DNA of 57,008 bases from Hyphomicrobiales bacterium (GTDB lineage Bacteria > Pseudomonadota > Alphaproteobacteria > Rhizobiales > Rhizobiaceae): NCBI GenBank assembly GCA_900473185.1, contig UCKU01000015.1:1-57008 (forward strand), given 5' to 3'. Positions 24,816 through 33,742 of the stretch are shown here, in pieces. The notes below the pieces were generated by a model. It worked only from the letters and a program-made list of their open reading frames with translations. It was not told the DNA's origin and searched no databases. The stretch's first letter is position 1. The number at the start of each line of letters is the position of its first letter. A program made the translations under genes and the position numbers.

Positions 24816-27113
24816 TTATCCTACTGCCGCCAGAGACATTTCAGCCTTCAGGGACTGACCGCGCGAGGCGCCGACCACTGCGTCCACGTCCAGGATGAGG
24901 GCCACGCGGCCGTCGCCAAGGATGGTCGCTGCGGCAATGCCCGGAACGTGCGTGTAGTTCGCCTCAAGGCTCTTGATGACGACCTGGCGCTGGCCCTGGA
25001 TCGCGTCGACCATCAGCGCGCGCTGACCGCCGCCTTCGGATTCGACGAGAAGGGCGACACCTTCGACCGGATTGGCCTGGGTTGCGCGGAAGTTCAGGAT
25101 GCGACCGACATCGACCAGCGGGCAGAAGGAGTTGCGGATCGAGATCAGGCGGTGGCTCGCACCGAAGGAGTGGATCGCAGCAGCTTCCGGCTGCAGGGTC
25201 TCGACGATTGCCGTCAGCGGCACGACCAGCGTCTGGCCGGCGACCGTGACCACCATGCCGTCGAGGACGGCGAGCGTCAGCGGCAGGCTCATGGTGAAGA
25301 CCGAACCGTGGCCCGGCCTCGAGGTGATGTTGATACGACCGCCGAGTGCCTGGATCGAGCGCTTGACGACGTCCATGCCGACGCCGCGGCCGGAGATGTC
25401 GGAGATCTTGTCGGCCGTGGAGAAGCCCGGCAGGAAGATCAGGTTGTCGATTTCTTCATCCGACAGGTTGGCGTCCGCCGGAATGAGATCGTTCTGAATC
25501 GCCTTCTGGCGAACCTTTTCGCGGTTGATGCCGGCGCCGTCGTCGGCAAGCTCGATCAGGATGCGGCCTGAACGATGTTTTGCCGTGAGGCGGACCGTGC
25601 CTTCGGTGTTCTTGCCGGCGGCGGCACGCTTTTCAGGCGTTTCGATACCGTGGTCGACGGCGTTACGGATCATGTGCGTCAGCGGCTCGGCCAGCTTGTC
25701 GATGACCGTCTTGTCCACTTCGGTGTTTTCACCTTCGGTGATCAGGCGGATCGACTTGCCGGTCATGTCGGCGATTTCGCGAACGATACGCGACATGCGC
25801 TGGAAGACCGGCTTCACCGGCTGGGCGCGGATCGCCATGACCGAGTCCTGGATCTCGCGGGTGAGCTGCTGCAGCTCTTCGAGGCCCATGTTGATCGAGG
25901 ACGTGCCGGTCGTGTCGTTTTCGATGACGCTCTGGGAGAGCATCGCCTGGTTGATGACAAGCTCGCCGACGAGGTTGATCAGGCGGTCGACGCGATCGAG
26001 ATCGACGCGGATCGTCTGGCCGGCGCCGGCAGCGGCATTGTTCTGGGCTGCGGCACTTGCCGCTGCGGCAGCGGCGGCTGCCGATTCCTTCTTTTCGACG
26101 CGGGCAGCGGCAGCAGCCATCTGCGCGACGTTGGTCGCCGTTTCAGCGGCGGCAACGGCAGCAGCCGTGTCGTCGGCCTTGGTCTCGGCTGCGGCCGGCG
26201 CTTCGGAGGCGCCGCCATCGTCCAGGATCGAGAGATCGAACGGAACCGGGATCATCGGCAGTTCTTCGTTGGTCTCGCCCGGCTTGCTGTCTTCTGCCGG
26301 CTTCACGGTCAGATCGCAATCCCATTCGGCGAATTCGAAGACCGTGCGGATAGCGTCTTCGCCCTTGTCCGTCTTGATCGTGATGTTCCAGAAGAAATAA
26401 GCGCCTTCCGGATCGAGCTCCTCAAGGCCCGGCAGAGCATCGGCGTTGCAATAGATGCTCATCTCGCCGAGACGGGAGAGATCACGCAGCAGAAGGGTGG
26501 CGTCGTTACCCTTTGAATAGAGTTCGAAGCGCGGCTTGAAGGTGATTTCATAGGCCGGCAGATCGATCGGCTTCTCTTCGCCACCGAAATCGTCGAAGGA
26601 GAAGGGGACCGGCTGGAAGCCGCTATCGTCGGTCGGCTTGGGAGCCGGGGCTGCGGCAACCGGAGCAGGAGCGGCCTTCGGGGCCGGCTTCGGTGCGGGC
26701 GCCTCGGAAACTGCCGAGGGAGACGGCAGCTCGCCGTGGGCAAGCGCTTCCAGTTCCTTGACGAGGCCGCGGCTTCTGCTTTCATCGACACTGCCGCCAT
26801 CGCGGGCAGCATTGGTCAGGTCGGCGAGCACGTCGGCCGACTTCAGCATGACCTTCAGGACGTCCTGGTTGGGCTCAAGCTTGTTGGAACGAACGCAATC
26901 AAGTGTGGTCTCGAAGACGTGGGCGAAGGCGACGAGGTCATCCAGGCCAAAGGCGCCGGCACCGCCCTTGATCGAATGCACCGCGCGAAAGACCGCATTG
27001 ACGGTTTCCGGGTCGCGATCACCATCATTCATTTTCAGGAGACCGGATTCCAGTTCGGCGAGCTGTTCCTCGCACTCCTGGAAAAAGATCTCTTTGATTT
27101 CGTTCATATCCAT
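24816..27113 (-). CDS. cheA: Chemotaxis histidine kinase CheA
   Basis: A 765-residue kinase with P1 to P5 domains. P1 has the phosphorylated His46 in AVHSIKGGAGAFGLDD; a Pro/Ala-rich linker follows; P2-like and acidic regions lie at about 195-330, then an Ala-rich linker (about 330-365). P3 dimerisation, the P4 ATPase (HMIRNAVDHGIETPEKR; RGVGMDVVKRSIQALGG; GHGSVFTMSLPLTLAVLDGM) and the CheW-like P5 follow. It phosphorylates CheY1, CheY2 and CheB. It is longer than the E. coli enzyme (654) because of the linkers. Confidence 0.97.
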   Translation of the reverse strand: MDMNEIKEIFFQECEEQLAELESGLLKMNDGDRDPETVNAVFRAVHSIKGGAGAFGLDDLVAFAHVFETTLDCVRSNKLEPNQDVLKVMLKSADVLADLTNAARDGGSVDESRSRGLVKELEALAHGELPSPSAVSEAPAPKPAPKAAPAPVAAAPAPKPTDDSGFQPVPFSFDDFGGEEKPIDLPAYEITFKPRFELYSKGNDATLLLRDLSRLGEMSIYCNADALPGLEELDPEGAYFFWNITIKTDKGEDAIRTVFEFAEWDCDLTVKPAEDSKPGETNEELPMIPVPFDLSILDDGGASEAPAAAETKADDTAAAVAAAETATNVAQMAAAAARVEKKESAAAAAAAASAAAQNNAAAGAGQTIRVDLDRVDRLINLVGELVINQAMLSQSVIENDTTGTSSINMGLEELQQLTREIQDSVMAIRAQPVKPVFQRMSRIVREIADMTGKSIRLITEGENTEVDKTVIDKLAEPLTHMIRNAVDHGIETPEKRAAAGKNTEGTVRLTAKHRSGRILIELADDGAGINREKVRQKAIQNDLIPADANLSDEEIDNLIFLPGFSTADKISDISGRGVGMDVVKRSIQALGGRINITSRPGHGSVFTMSLPLTLAVLDGMVVTVAGQTLVVPLTAIVETLQPEAAAIHSFGASHRLISIRNSFCPLVDVGRILNFRATQANPVEGVALLVESEGGGQRALMVDAIQGQRQVVIKSLEANYTHVPGIAAATILGDGRVALILDVDAVVGASRGQSLKAEMSLAAVG

Positions 27114-27131
27114 AGGAGCAAATCCTGGGCT

Positions 27132-27497
27132 TTAAGCGGTTACACGCTCGATGGCATCGATCAGCTTGGCGGGGTCGAAGGGCTTGACGATCCAGCCGGT
27201 GGCACCAGCCTGGCGGGCGCGGTTCTTCTTTTCCGCATCGCTTTCGGTGGTCAGCACCAAGATCGGGATCGCACGATACTTCTCGTTGCGACGGACACCT
27301 TCGATGAAGCCGAAGCCATCGAGGCGCGGCATGTTGATGTCGGTGACGATGACATCAGGATTGGACTCTTCGAGAACTTCGAGGCCTTCAACGCCGTCTT
27401 CAGCCTGGATCGTCTCGAAACCTGCATTGTTCAGCGTTACGAGAAGCATGTTTCGGATGGTGCGGGAATCGTCCACCGTCAATACTTTCTTCTTCAT
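27132..27497 (-). CDS. cheY1: Chemotaxis response regulator CheY1
   Basis: A 121-residue single-domain receiver: D9/D10, acceptor D53 (VIVTDINMPRLDG) and K105 (GWIVKPFDPAK). In S. meliloti CheY1 acts as a phosphate sink that drains CheY2 through CheA. The position between cheS and cheA supports this name. The start MKKKVLTVDDSRTI overlaps the cheS stop by four bases; the longer open frame upstream belongs to another frame of cheS. Confidence 0.94.
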   Translation of the reverse strand: MKKKVLTVDDSRTIRNMLLVTLNNAGFETIQAEDGVEGLEVLEESNPDVIVTDINMPRLDGFGFIEGVRRNEKYRAIPILVLTTESDAEKKNRARQAGATGWIVKPFDPAKLIDAIERVTA

Positions 27498-27790
27498 TGC
27501 CGGATCTCCTTGGCAAGCAGATGGTCGATATTGACGCCAACCAGCTGCATGGTTTTTTGAAATGCGTCGGACACCTTCGAGAAGGTGATCGACTGCTTGT
27601 CCTGGTCCCAGGTCTTCTCGGCGGCCATCAGAACCTGGGCGCAAAGAGCGCCGATGCGTTCGACTGCCGAAGCATCGATCGCCAGAGGGTTTCCTCGCAT
27701 CGAGAGAAGCTTGTCGCGCAATGCGGAAGCCTCATTGAGATCAAGAACCGCTGGCAACTCCAGCGTCTTGGCACTCTTCTTTGCTGCCAT
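27494..27790 (-). CDS. cheS: CheS, STAS-like CheA-binding protein
   Basis: A 98-residue protein with a STAS-like fold: LELPAVLDLNEASALRDKLL, LAIDASAVERIGALCAQVLM and a C-terminal helix DAFQKTMQLVGVNIDHLLAK. In S. meliloti CheS binds CheA and speeds loss of phosphate from CheY1. The anti-sigma-antagonist serine of SpoIIAA-type STAS proteins lies in the DASAVERIGAL segment, where the motif reads A rather than S-S, so phosphorylation is doubtful. It follows icpA after 63 bases and is coupled to cheY1. Confidence 0.88.
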   Translation of the reverse strand: MAAKKSAKTLELPAVLDLNEASALRDKLLSMRGNPLAIDASAVERIGALCAQVLMAAEKTWDQDKQSITFSKVSDAFQKTMQLVGVNIDHLLAKEIRQ

Positions 27791-27853
27791 CAGCTTTTCC
27801 TTGTCCCCTTGTCCCCAACCCGCGAAGGCGAGCTGGCGTCATAATCCGATAGG

Positions 27854-29482
27854 TTAGTAAACATTCCGCCCACCTCCGGCGCTTGCGAGAGGCTGAAGCA
27901 TGCTGAAATCGTCATTTTCGTAATCGTCTTCGACCACTTCGGGGCGAGCTGCGATCGCAACCGTCCGGGAGGCGGAAACACGCACCTGATGAGGCCGGGG
28001 TGCATAGGCATTTTCCCGCGCGATGCGGAATTCGCGGATCGTCTGGCCCAGTTCCAGAATGACCGTGTGAAGATGATCGGCGCCTTCGGCCGAACGTTCC
28101 GCAAAGCCGGCATTGTCGGCGACTTCGCCGCCGAGGCCCTTAACGTCTGCGGTCACGGCCTCGAGACCAACGGCATGTTCACCCGTCTCGCCCGCGATAC
28201 CAGCGATTGCGGCATTGATGTCGGTCACCTGGCGGACGATGCTGGCAATCGAATCCTGTGTGCGGCCGACCATCTGCACGCCGGCATCCACCTGCGTCTT
28301 GGTTGTAGTCACCAGCGTTTTGATTTCACGGGCAGCTTCTGCGGAGCGCTGGGCGAGCGCCCGCACTTCCTGCGCCACGACGGCAAAGCCGCGGCCAGAT
28401 TCGCCGGCGCGGGCAGCTTCGATGCCGGCGTTCAAAGCGAGCAGGTTCGTCTGGAAGGCAATCTCGTCGATCGCGCCGATAATCTGGCCGATCTTCTCCG
28501 CGGACTGTTCGATATCAGCCATGGCGCTGATCGCGCGGCCGACGACCTCGCCACTTTCCTCCACGGCCGCACGCGTCGCGGCAGCGGCCTGTTCGGCGGC
28601 GCGGCTGCCGGCTGCACCCTCGCGGACCCGCTCGGCGATGCCAGCAAGGGCAGCGGCGGAAAGCTGCAGGCGCCCGGCCTGACCGGAAGCATTGCCGGCG
28701 AAGCTGCGGGATGCGCCGGCAAGCGATTGCGTTGCGGCCTCCGCCTTCGCATTGCGTTCTGCAATCGCGGCAAATTCCGTCTGGAGGTTGTCGAGTGCGG
28801 CGTTCAGCGCGGCGGCAATGTCGGTGTGAGCGCCATCGACCGGTGCACGCTGCGTCAAGTCCCGGGCCGACAGGCCTTCGATGACATCGCTGAAGATGCG
28901 GGCGACTTCCGCTTCACCTTCGGCACGCTGATCGGCGAGTGCGCGCTGCTGCGTGGAGCGCAGCGCATTGAAGCGCAGCGAGACGGCGATTTCGACGTCG
29001 ACCATGACGATGCGGATGATTGATGTCATCAGGTCGGTGATCTCGCGAGCACGTCGCTTGGCCGACGGCAGTACCGGGCGGCCGGCCAGCTCATCGGCCA
29101 GACCGGAAATCACGTGTTCCAGCATGACACCGTGGCCGGCCACATGCCAGCGAGGGTCGAGGCCGATCTTGCTTTCGGTATCGGAGAGAACCTTGACGCG
29201 TTCTGCATAGAGGCTGTCGAAACGCGCGTCCGTGAGCACGTCCCAGTGCGAGGACTGCAGGTCGTGGAGACGCTCGATCTGGCGCTCGCTCTCGAAATTG
29301 CGCGAGGCATCCGGGAAGGATTGGAAACGATGGAAGAGATCGCGCAGGCCGGCCTTCAGATGGGCTTCAAGGGCGGGCCGGTTACGGCGGACCATCTCGC
29401 ACTGGTCGGTATCGAGGCCGGCAAAGCGCAGGCGGTCGCGCAGGCTGCCTGCCTGTGCCCCACGAGCCTGATCTGATGGCAT
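27854..29482 (-). CDS. icpA: Soluble chemoreceptor IcpA with globin-like (protoglobin) sensor domain
   Basis: A 542-residue cytoplasmic receptor with no membrane helix. Residues ~10-165 match globin-coupled sensors (Q-x-x-HW near H79-W80, RFDSLYAERV, then IGLDPRW). The proximal heme histidine expected three residues before IGL is Glu103. The signalling domain (about 210-490) has the hairpin tip EIAFQTNLLALNAGIEAARA. There is no C-terminal NWETF tether. The start at MPSDQARG is chosen over a TTG four codons earlier because GAGGCAGGAT precedes it. It heads the che operon. Confidence 0.92.
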   Translation of the reverse strand: MPSDQARGAQAGSLRDRLRFAGLDTDQCEMVRRNRPALEAHLKAGLRDLFHRFQSFPDASRNFESERQIERLHDLQSSHWDVLTDARFDSLYAERVKVLSDTESKIGLDPRWHVAGHGVMLEHVISGLADELAGRPVLPSAKRRAREITDLMTSIIRIVMVDVEIAVSLRFNALRSTQQRALADQRAEGEAEVARIFSDVIEGLSARDLTQRAPVDGAHTDIAAALNAALDNLQTEFAAIAERNAKAEAATQSLAGASRSFAGNASGQAGRLQLSAAALAGIAERVREGAAGSRAAEQAAAATRAAVEESGEVVGRAISAMADIEQSAEKIGQIIGAIDEIAFQTNLLALNAGIEAARAGESGRGFAVVAQEVRALAQRSAEAAREIKTLVTTTKTQVDAGVQMVGRTQDSIASIVRQVTDINAAIAGIAGETGEHAVGLEAVTADVKGLGGEVADNAGFAERSAEGADHLHTVILELGQTIREFRIARENAYAPRPHQVRVSASRTVAIAARPEVVEDDYENDDFSMLQPLASAGGGRNVY

Positions 29483-29918
29483 ATCCTGCCTCAACGCCTA
29501 TCCCCAACCACTTTCCGGGCGAACCCGGCCAAAAACCTTCGCAACTTCCGATGATTGCGATACGCAGAGGTGCTCTTCGCCACCGGTCGCAACCGGGGGA
29601 CTGAAGCCTCCTGATCAGCAATTCTGTTTCGGAGTTGCCTGAAGAAGATGGATACCGGATCGACCCGGTACGGCGGTACGGCGTCATGCCTGGTGGGAAC
29701 GAGTGCATCTTCCCATTCCGACGTGTAACCCAATGTTTATGGTTAATTCCTTGCTTGAAGGTTAATAAGCCATTCCCGCCGGTAGCTTTTGAGACAATTG
29801 GGAGAGTTCACCTAGTAAATACTGGCGCAGAGTTGCATCGCTGCTACAAGGCACACGCAAGCTTTATGTTATAGACCCGTTTTATAGAGCCTGACATGAC
29901 GTCAATAAGGAAAGAGAA
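29483..29918. other. Intergenic region upstream of icpA/che operon
   Basis: About 435 bases between divergent units. It should hold the che-operon promoter on the minus strand. A TTAACCAT box (minus strand, 29739-29746) and a second ATTAACC 19 bases away resemble CtrA half-sites. Open frames on both strands here look random. The segment is less GC-rich than its flanks. Confidence 0.5.
29739..29766 (-). promoter_or_regulatory. Candidate CtrA-type sites upstream of icpA
   Basis: On the minus strand TTAACCAT is preceded by another ATTAACC at a 19-base interval. TTAACCAT is a known alternative CtrA-binding motif in alphaproteobacteria, and CtrA controls motility genes in several of them. The canonical TTAA-N7-TTAA arrangement is not present. 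Confidence 0.35.
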
Positions 29919-30032
29919 ATGATAGTTCTCGGAATGGGTTCCTGCCTGATCGCCCTCTCGATCGCCGCAGCCGTTGCCCTCCTCGATCTGATCGCGACGC
30001 ACCGCGACAACCGCACGCTTCGCGTCTTCTAA
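29919..30032 (+). CDS. 37-residue single-pass membrane microprotein
   Basis: A very short gene: MIVLGMGSCLIALSIAAAVA, then LLDLIATHRDNRTLRVF. One hydrophobic helix (residues 1-26) is followed by a short basic tail, so it should be an inner-membrane protein with the C-terminus in the cytoplasm. AAGGAAAGAG lies just upstream of the ATG, a good ribosome-binding site. Codon use is like neighbouring genes. It lies 100 bases before the GT39-like gene on the same strand. I do not recognise a family; the function is unknown. Confidence 0.6.
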   Translation: MIVLGMGSCLIALSIAAAVALLDLIATHRDNRTLRVF

Positions 30033-30132
30033 GAGGCCGCTGCGCCTTAAATCTCCCTTTACCTTTCCCGTTGGCAGCCCGGCACCGTTGGTGTATCGAC
30101 ACGCGCTCCTATGTCAGCGGAAGTAAGGGATT

Positions 30133-31557
30133 ATGTCAGCTCGGACCGGCCTCCTCATCATTCTAGCGTTTACGATCTTCCGCATCGTGACGCTGCATTT
30201 CGATACGACGGACCTGTTCGTCGATGAGGCGCAATACTGGTTCTGGTCGCAAAATCTCGATTTCGGTTACTATTCCAAGCCGCCGATGATTGCCTGGGTG
30301 CTCAGGATCTTCACCGAGCTTGCCGGGTCCAGCGACATTTACTGGCTGCGGCTTCCCGGCCCCCTCTTCCACATGGCGACCGCGCTGGTGCTGATGAAAG
30401 TGGCGAAGCGCTTCATCGGGCCTGAAATCGAAGGCTGGGTCGGCGCGACCTATATCACGCTGCCGGCGGTTGCGCTTTCTTCGGTCTTCTTCTCCACCGA
30501 CGTCATCCTGCTCTTCTTTATAGCCGTTGCGCTCATTGCCTATTTCGAATTGACACAGCGCCGCTCGATCGGGCTGGCACTTCTCATGGGTGTCGGTGTC
30601 GGGCTGGCGTTCCTGACGAAATATGCCGTGCTCTTCCTTGTGCCTGGCGGAGCGATTGCGATGCTGCTCATTCCGGCGGCGCGTATTTCGGTGCGCGATT
30701 TCGTCATCGCCGTCGTCACCTCGGCGGTCATCGCGTTCCCGAACCTCTGGTGGAATCTCCAGAACAACAATACGACGGTGCGCCACACGCAGGATATCGC
30801 CCACTGGAATGATCTCGGCAGCAATATTCGCGGCGGGCTGGAATTCTTCTCCGCGCAGTTCGGCGTCGTCGGCCCGATCGTCTTTTTCGCCATGCTCTGG
30901 GCTGTCTGGAACATGATCCGCGGCCGCAGTGAGCCGCGTGAGAAGATGCTCGTCTGGCTGTCGATCCCGGTCGTGCTGCTCATTACCCTGCAGGCAACTG
31001 TCGCCAAGGCCTATGCCAATTGGGCCGTCACGGCCTATGTGGCAGGTATCGTGCTGGCGGTCTGGCTGCTTCACCGCCTGTGGCCGAAAGGTCTCAGAAC
31101 CTCGCTCACCATCAACGGCGTCGCCTGCCTTCTCTTCCCCTTCGCAACGATCTTCGCACATCAACTGGTGCTGCCAAACGGCAAGGAAGTCATGCAGCGT
31201 TATCTCGGCCGGGCCGAAGTAAGCCGCGAAGCCGCCGATCTTGCCGCGCAGGCCGGCGCAGGCATCATCGTCACCGACAACAGGGACATGGTCGCTGATC
31301 TCTTCCACACGCTGAGAGCCGCACCCTACAAGATCTATGCCCGTCCGCCGGCCGACCTGCCGGACAGCTATTACGAACAGGAATTCGCGCTCCCGGCCGA
31401 TACCAGCGGGCAGGTTCTGTTCCTGACCTCCAAGCCGCTGAGTTGCGCGAACGAAACGCCGGAAATGTTGAAAAGCTGGCAGCCGGAAAAAGGCAACTAC
31501 AGAGGCGATACGATCTACTTCTATAAGGTCGGTGCGGCCTGCCTAAGGCAGCCCTAA
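30133..31557 (+). CDS. GT39/ArnT-like membrane glycosyltransferase
   Basis: A 474-residue polytopic inner-membrane protein of the GT-C fold. The first periplasmic loop has the catalytic acidic motif in DLFVDEAQYWFWSQNLDFGY followed by YSKPPMIAWVLRIF, typical of family 39 (ArnT, PMT) enzymes that use polyprenyl-phosphate sugars. About ten membrane helices fill residues 5-345, and a soluble domain of ~130 residues ends the protein. AAGGGATT precedes the ATG. The acceptor (lipid A, polysaccharide or protein) cannot be told from sequence. It converges on the XRE regulator with a six-base gap. Confidence 0.88.
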   Translation: MSARTGLLIILAFTIFRIVTLHFDTTDLFVDEAQYWFWSQNLDFGYYSKPPMIAWVLRIFTELAGSSDIYWLRLPGPLFHMATALVLMKVAKRFIGPEIEGWVGATYITLPAVALSSVFFSTDVILLFFIAVALIAYFELTQRRSIGLALLMGVGVGLAFLTKYAVLFLVPGGAIAMLLIPAARISVRDFVIAVVTSAVIAFPNLWWNLQNNNTTVRHTQDIAHWNDLGSNIRGGLEFFSAQFGVVGPIVFFAMLWAVWNMIRGRSEPREKMLVWLSIPVVLLITLQATVAKAYANWAVTAYVAGIVLAVWLLHRLWPKGLRTSLTINGVACLLFPFATIFAHQLVLPNGKEVMQRYLGRAEVSREAADLAAQAGAGIIVTDNRDMVADLFHTLRAAPYKIYARPPADLPDSYYEQEFALPADTSGQVLFLTSKPLSCANETPEMLKSWQPEKGNYRGDTIYFYKVGAACLRQP

Positions 31558-31563
31558 GACAGC

Positions 31564-31824
31564 TCAGTTCACGGGACCGGGCAGGCAGAGGCCGGTTCCG
31601 CAGCCCTCAATTTCGATAAATTTTACGCCCCCCTCCTCGAAGGCAAGGCGCAACTGCGCCTCCGTCGCACGATGGATTTCGTGGTGACGGCCTTCATAGT
31701 CGCGTATCGTGCTACGGGAGACGGCAGCCTTCTCGGCGAGGTCCGCCTGCGTCCAATCAAGCAGACCACGAGCCGCGCGGCACAAAGCGGGCGTCAGAAT
31801 TGTTTCTTTTGCACCTTGACCCAT
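31564..31824 (-). CDS. Small XRE-family transcription regulator
   Basis: An 86-residue DNA-binding protein. A helix-turn-helix of the Cro/C1 type occupies about residues 10-45 (ARGLLDWTQADLAEKAAVSR, STIRDYEG), followed by a short wing-like tail with LRLAFEEGGVKFIEIEG. I start at MGQGAKETILTP, preceded by GGGTGG; upstream Met codons (31860, 31869) would add residues outside the family core. A palindrome at 31840-31853 sits at its promoter, between it and the divergent antiporter gene, suggesting autoregulation and perhaps control of the antiporter. Confidence 0.85.
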   Translation of the reverse strand: MGQGAKETILTPALCRAARGLLDWTQADLAEKAAVSRSTIRDYEGRHHEIHRATEAQLRLAFEEGGVKFIEIEGCGTGLCLPGPVN

Positions 31825-31839
31825 AATTTCAAACCACCC

Positions 31840-31853
31840 ATATTGGTCAATAT
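31840..31853. promoter_or_regulatory. Palindromic operator candidate between XRE gene and ybaL
   Basis: ATATTG-GT-CAATAT is a perfect 6+2+6 inverted repeat 16 bases before the XRE start codon and about 50 bases before the antiporter ATG. Such spacing suits an XRE dimer. Confidence 0.45.
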
Positions 31854-31903
31854 AAATCATATATGTCATGTTTTGAACAGGATTTCCAGATCGGGAGAGA
31901 GCG

Positions 31904-33727
31904 ATGCCCCACGATACGCCTTTGATTTCGACGATCGTCGGCGGCCTGGTGCTGGCATTTATCCTGGGCGCGATCGCCAATCGCCTGCGCCTGCCCCCTC
32001 TCGTCGGATATCTTGTCGCAGGCGTTCTCGTCGGTCCGCACACGCCGGGTTTCGTTGCAGATCAGAGCCTTGCGCCTGAGCTTGCGGAAATCGGCGTCAT
32101 CCTGCTGATGTTCGGCGTCGGCCTGCATTTCTCACTCAAGGACCTGCTCTCCGTGCGCGGCATCGCGGTGCCGGGTGCGATTGCGCAGATCGGCTTCGCC
32201 ACGCTGCTCGGCTGGGGTCTTGGCGCTTTCATGGGATGGCCGACGGGCGGCAGCCTCGTCTTCGGCCTAGCGCTTTCCGTTGCCTCCACGGTCGTGCTTC
32301 TGAAAGCCCTGCAGGAGAGGCGCCTCGTCGAGACAGAGCGTGGGCGTATCGCCGTCGGCTGGCTGATCGTCGAAGACCTTGCCATGGTGCTCGCGCTGGT
32401 TCTCATCCCGGCGGCCGCCAGCATCACCGGCGATGGTCATGGCCCGGTCGAGCCTCTCTCGGCGGGCCTCAACCGGCTTTTCGGCCTCGATCTCGGCGTC
32501 GGCGGCATCATCGCCATGACGCTGGTCAAAGTGGCGCTGTTCGTCGCCCTGATGCTGGTCTTCGGCCGCAAGCTCATCCCCTGGACCATGCACCGCATCG
32601 CTCATACCGGTTCGCGCGAACTCTTCCGCCTCGGCGTGCTGGCGATCGCGCTCGGCGTTGCCTTCGGCGCGTCCAAGCTTTTCGGCGTATCGCTGGCGCT
32701 TGGCGCCTTCTTTGCCGGCATGGTTCTCGCCGAAAGCGAGCTCAGCCATCGCGCCGCCCAGGAAAGCCTGCCGCTTCGCGACGCCTTCGCTGTACTCTTC
32801 TTTGTCTCCGTCGGCATGCTCTTCGATCCGAATATTCTGATCGAGCGACCGCTGCCGGTGCTTGCGACGGTCTTCATCATCGTGATCGGCAAGTCGATCG
32901 CAGCCTTCCTGATCGTGCTGCTTTTCAAGAAGCCGGTCAGTACGGCGCTGACGATCTCGGCGAGCCTCGGGCAGATCGGTGAATTTTCCTTCATTCTCGC
33001 CGCCCTCGGCGTCGATCTCGGCTTGCTGCCGGCGGAAGGGCGTGACCTCATCCTTGCCGGCGCGATCATCTCGATCATCATCAACCCGCTGCTCTTCTTC
33101 GTCTGCGACCGTATGCGGCCATTGCTGGAACGCCCCAAGCATGAAGAGCCGGCAGCCGAAGCTGCTGCTCCGGCCACTGATGCCCGACCCGCGCATGTAG
33201 AGGAACAGACTGACATAGACGAGGTTCATCCGACGGCACTCAGCGGCCATGCGATCCTCGTCGGTTATGGTCGCGTCGGCAGCATTGTCGGCCAGAACCT
33301 GAAATCATCAGGCACGCCTTTCCTCGTCATCGAGGATTCCGACAAGCGAATTATCGAACTGCGGAGCCAGGGTATCGAAGTACTCTCAGGCAATGCGGTT
33401 GCCCGCGAAACACTCGATCTCGCCAATCTTGCCGGCGCGCGCAGCCTCGTCATCGCCATCCCGAACGCCTTCGAAGCCTGCCGCATCGCCGAGCAGGGCC
33501 GTGCGGTCAATCCTTCGATTCTGATCGTTGCACGCGCCCACTCCGATGCAGAAGTCGAGGAGCTGCGGCAATACGGCGCCGACACGGTGATCATGGGAGA
33601 GCGGGAAATTGCACTTGGCATGGTTGACCGGCTCGCCCAAGTGCATCATGACAGTGCACCCTATGAAGACGGACCTTCGGCTGGTACAATTGTGCCATCG
33701 GTGGAGCCTCCGCCTGAAAAAGAATGA
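31904..33727 (+). CDS. ybaL: YbaL/KefB-type cation:proton antiporter (CPA2) with TrkA-N domain
   Basis: A 607-residue inner-membrane protein, very like E. coli YbaL from its first residues (TPLISTIVGGLVLAFILG, GVILLMFGVGLHFSLKDLL). Residues 1-410 hold about 12 membrane helices of the Na/H exchanger fold with FGLALSVASTVVLLKALQER and LPLRDAFAVLFFVSVGMLF. An acidic/Pro-rich linker (about 410-440) leads to a Rossmann TrkA-N domain (ILVGYGRVGSIVGQNL) that binds NAD or nucleotides. GGGAGAGAG precedes the ATG. It likely exports K+ or Na+ in exchange for protons; the substrate is not proven. Confidence 0.92.
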   Translation: MPHDTPLISTIVGGLVLAFILGAIANRLRLPPLVGYLVAGVLVGPHTPGFVADQSLAPELAEIGVILLMFGVGLHFSLKDLLSVRGIAVPGAIAQIGFATLLGWGLGAFMGWPTGGSLVFGLALSVASTVVLLKALQERRLVETERGRIAVGWLIVEDLAMVLALVLIPAAASITGDGHGPVEPLSAGLNRLFGLDLGVGGIIAMTLVKVALFVALMLVFGRKLIPWTMHRIAHTGSRELFRLGVLAIALGVAFGASKLFGVSLALGAFFAGMVLAESELSHRAAQESLPLRDAFAVLFFVSVGMLFDPNILIERPLPVLATVFIIVIGKSIAAFLIVLLFKKPVSTALTISASLGQIGEFSFILAALGVDLGLLPAEGRDLILAGAIISIIINPLLFFVCDRMRPLLERPKHEEPAAEAAAPATDARPAHVEEQTDIDEVHPTALSGHAILVGYGRVGSIVGQNLKSSGTPFLVIEDSDKRIIELRSQGIEVLSGNAVARETLDLANLAGARSLVIAIPNAFEACRIAEQGRAVNPSILIVARAHSDAEVEELRQYGADTVIMGEREIALGMVDRLAQVHHDSAPYEDGPSAGTIVPSVEPPPEKE

Positions 33728-33742
33728 GAGATTGCCGCGCCT

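Noticed and set aside
29635..29874. 79-codon plus-strand frame upstream of the 37-residue gene
   Set aside because: Composition is unlike coding neighbours, with several Cys and no ribosome-binding site, and it covers the presumed che promoter.
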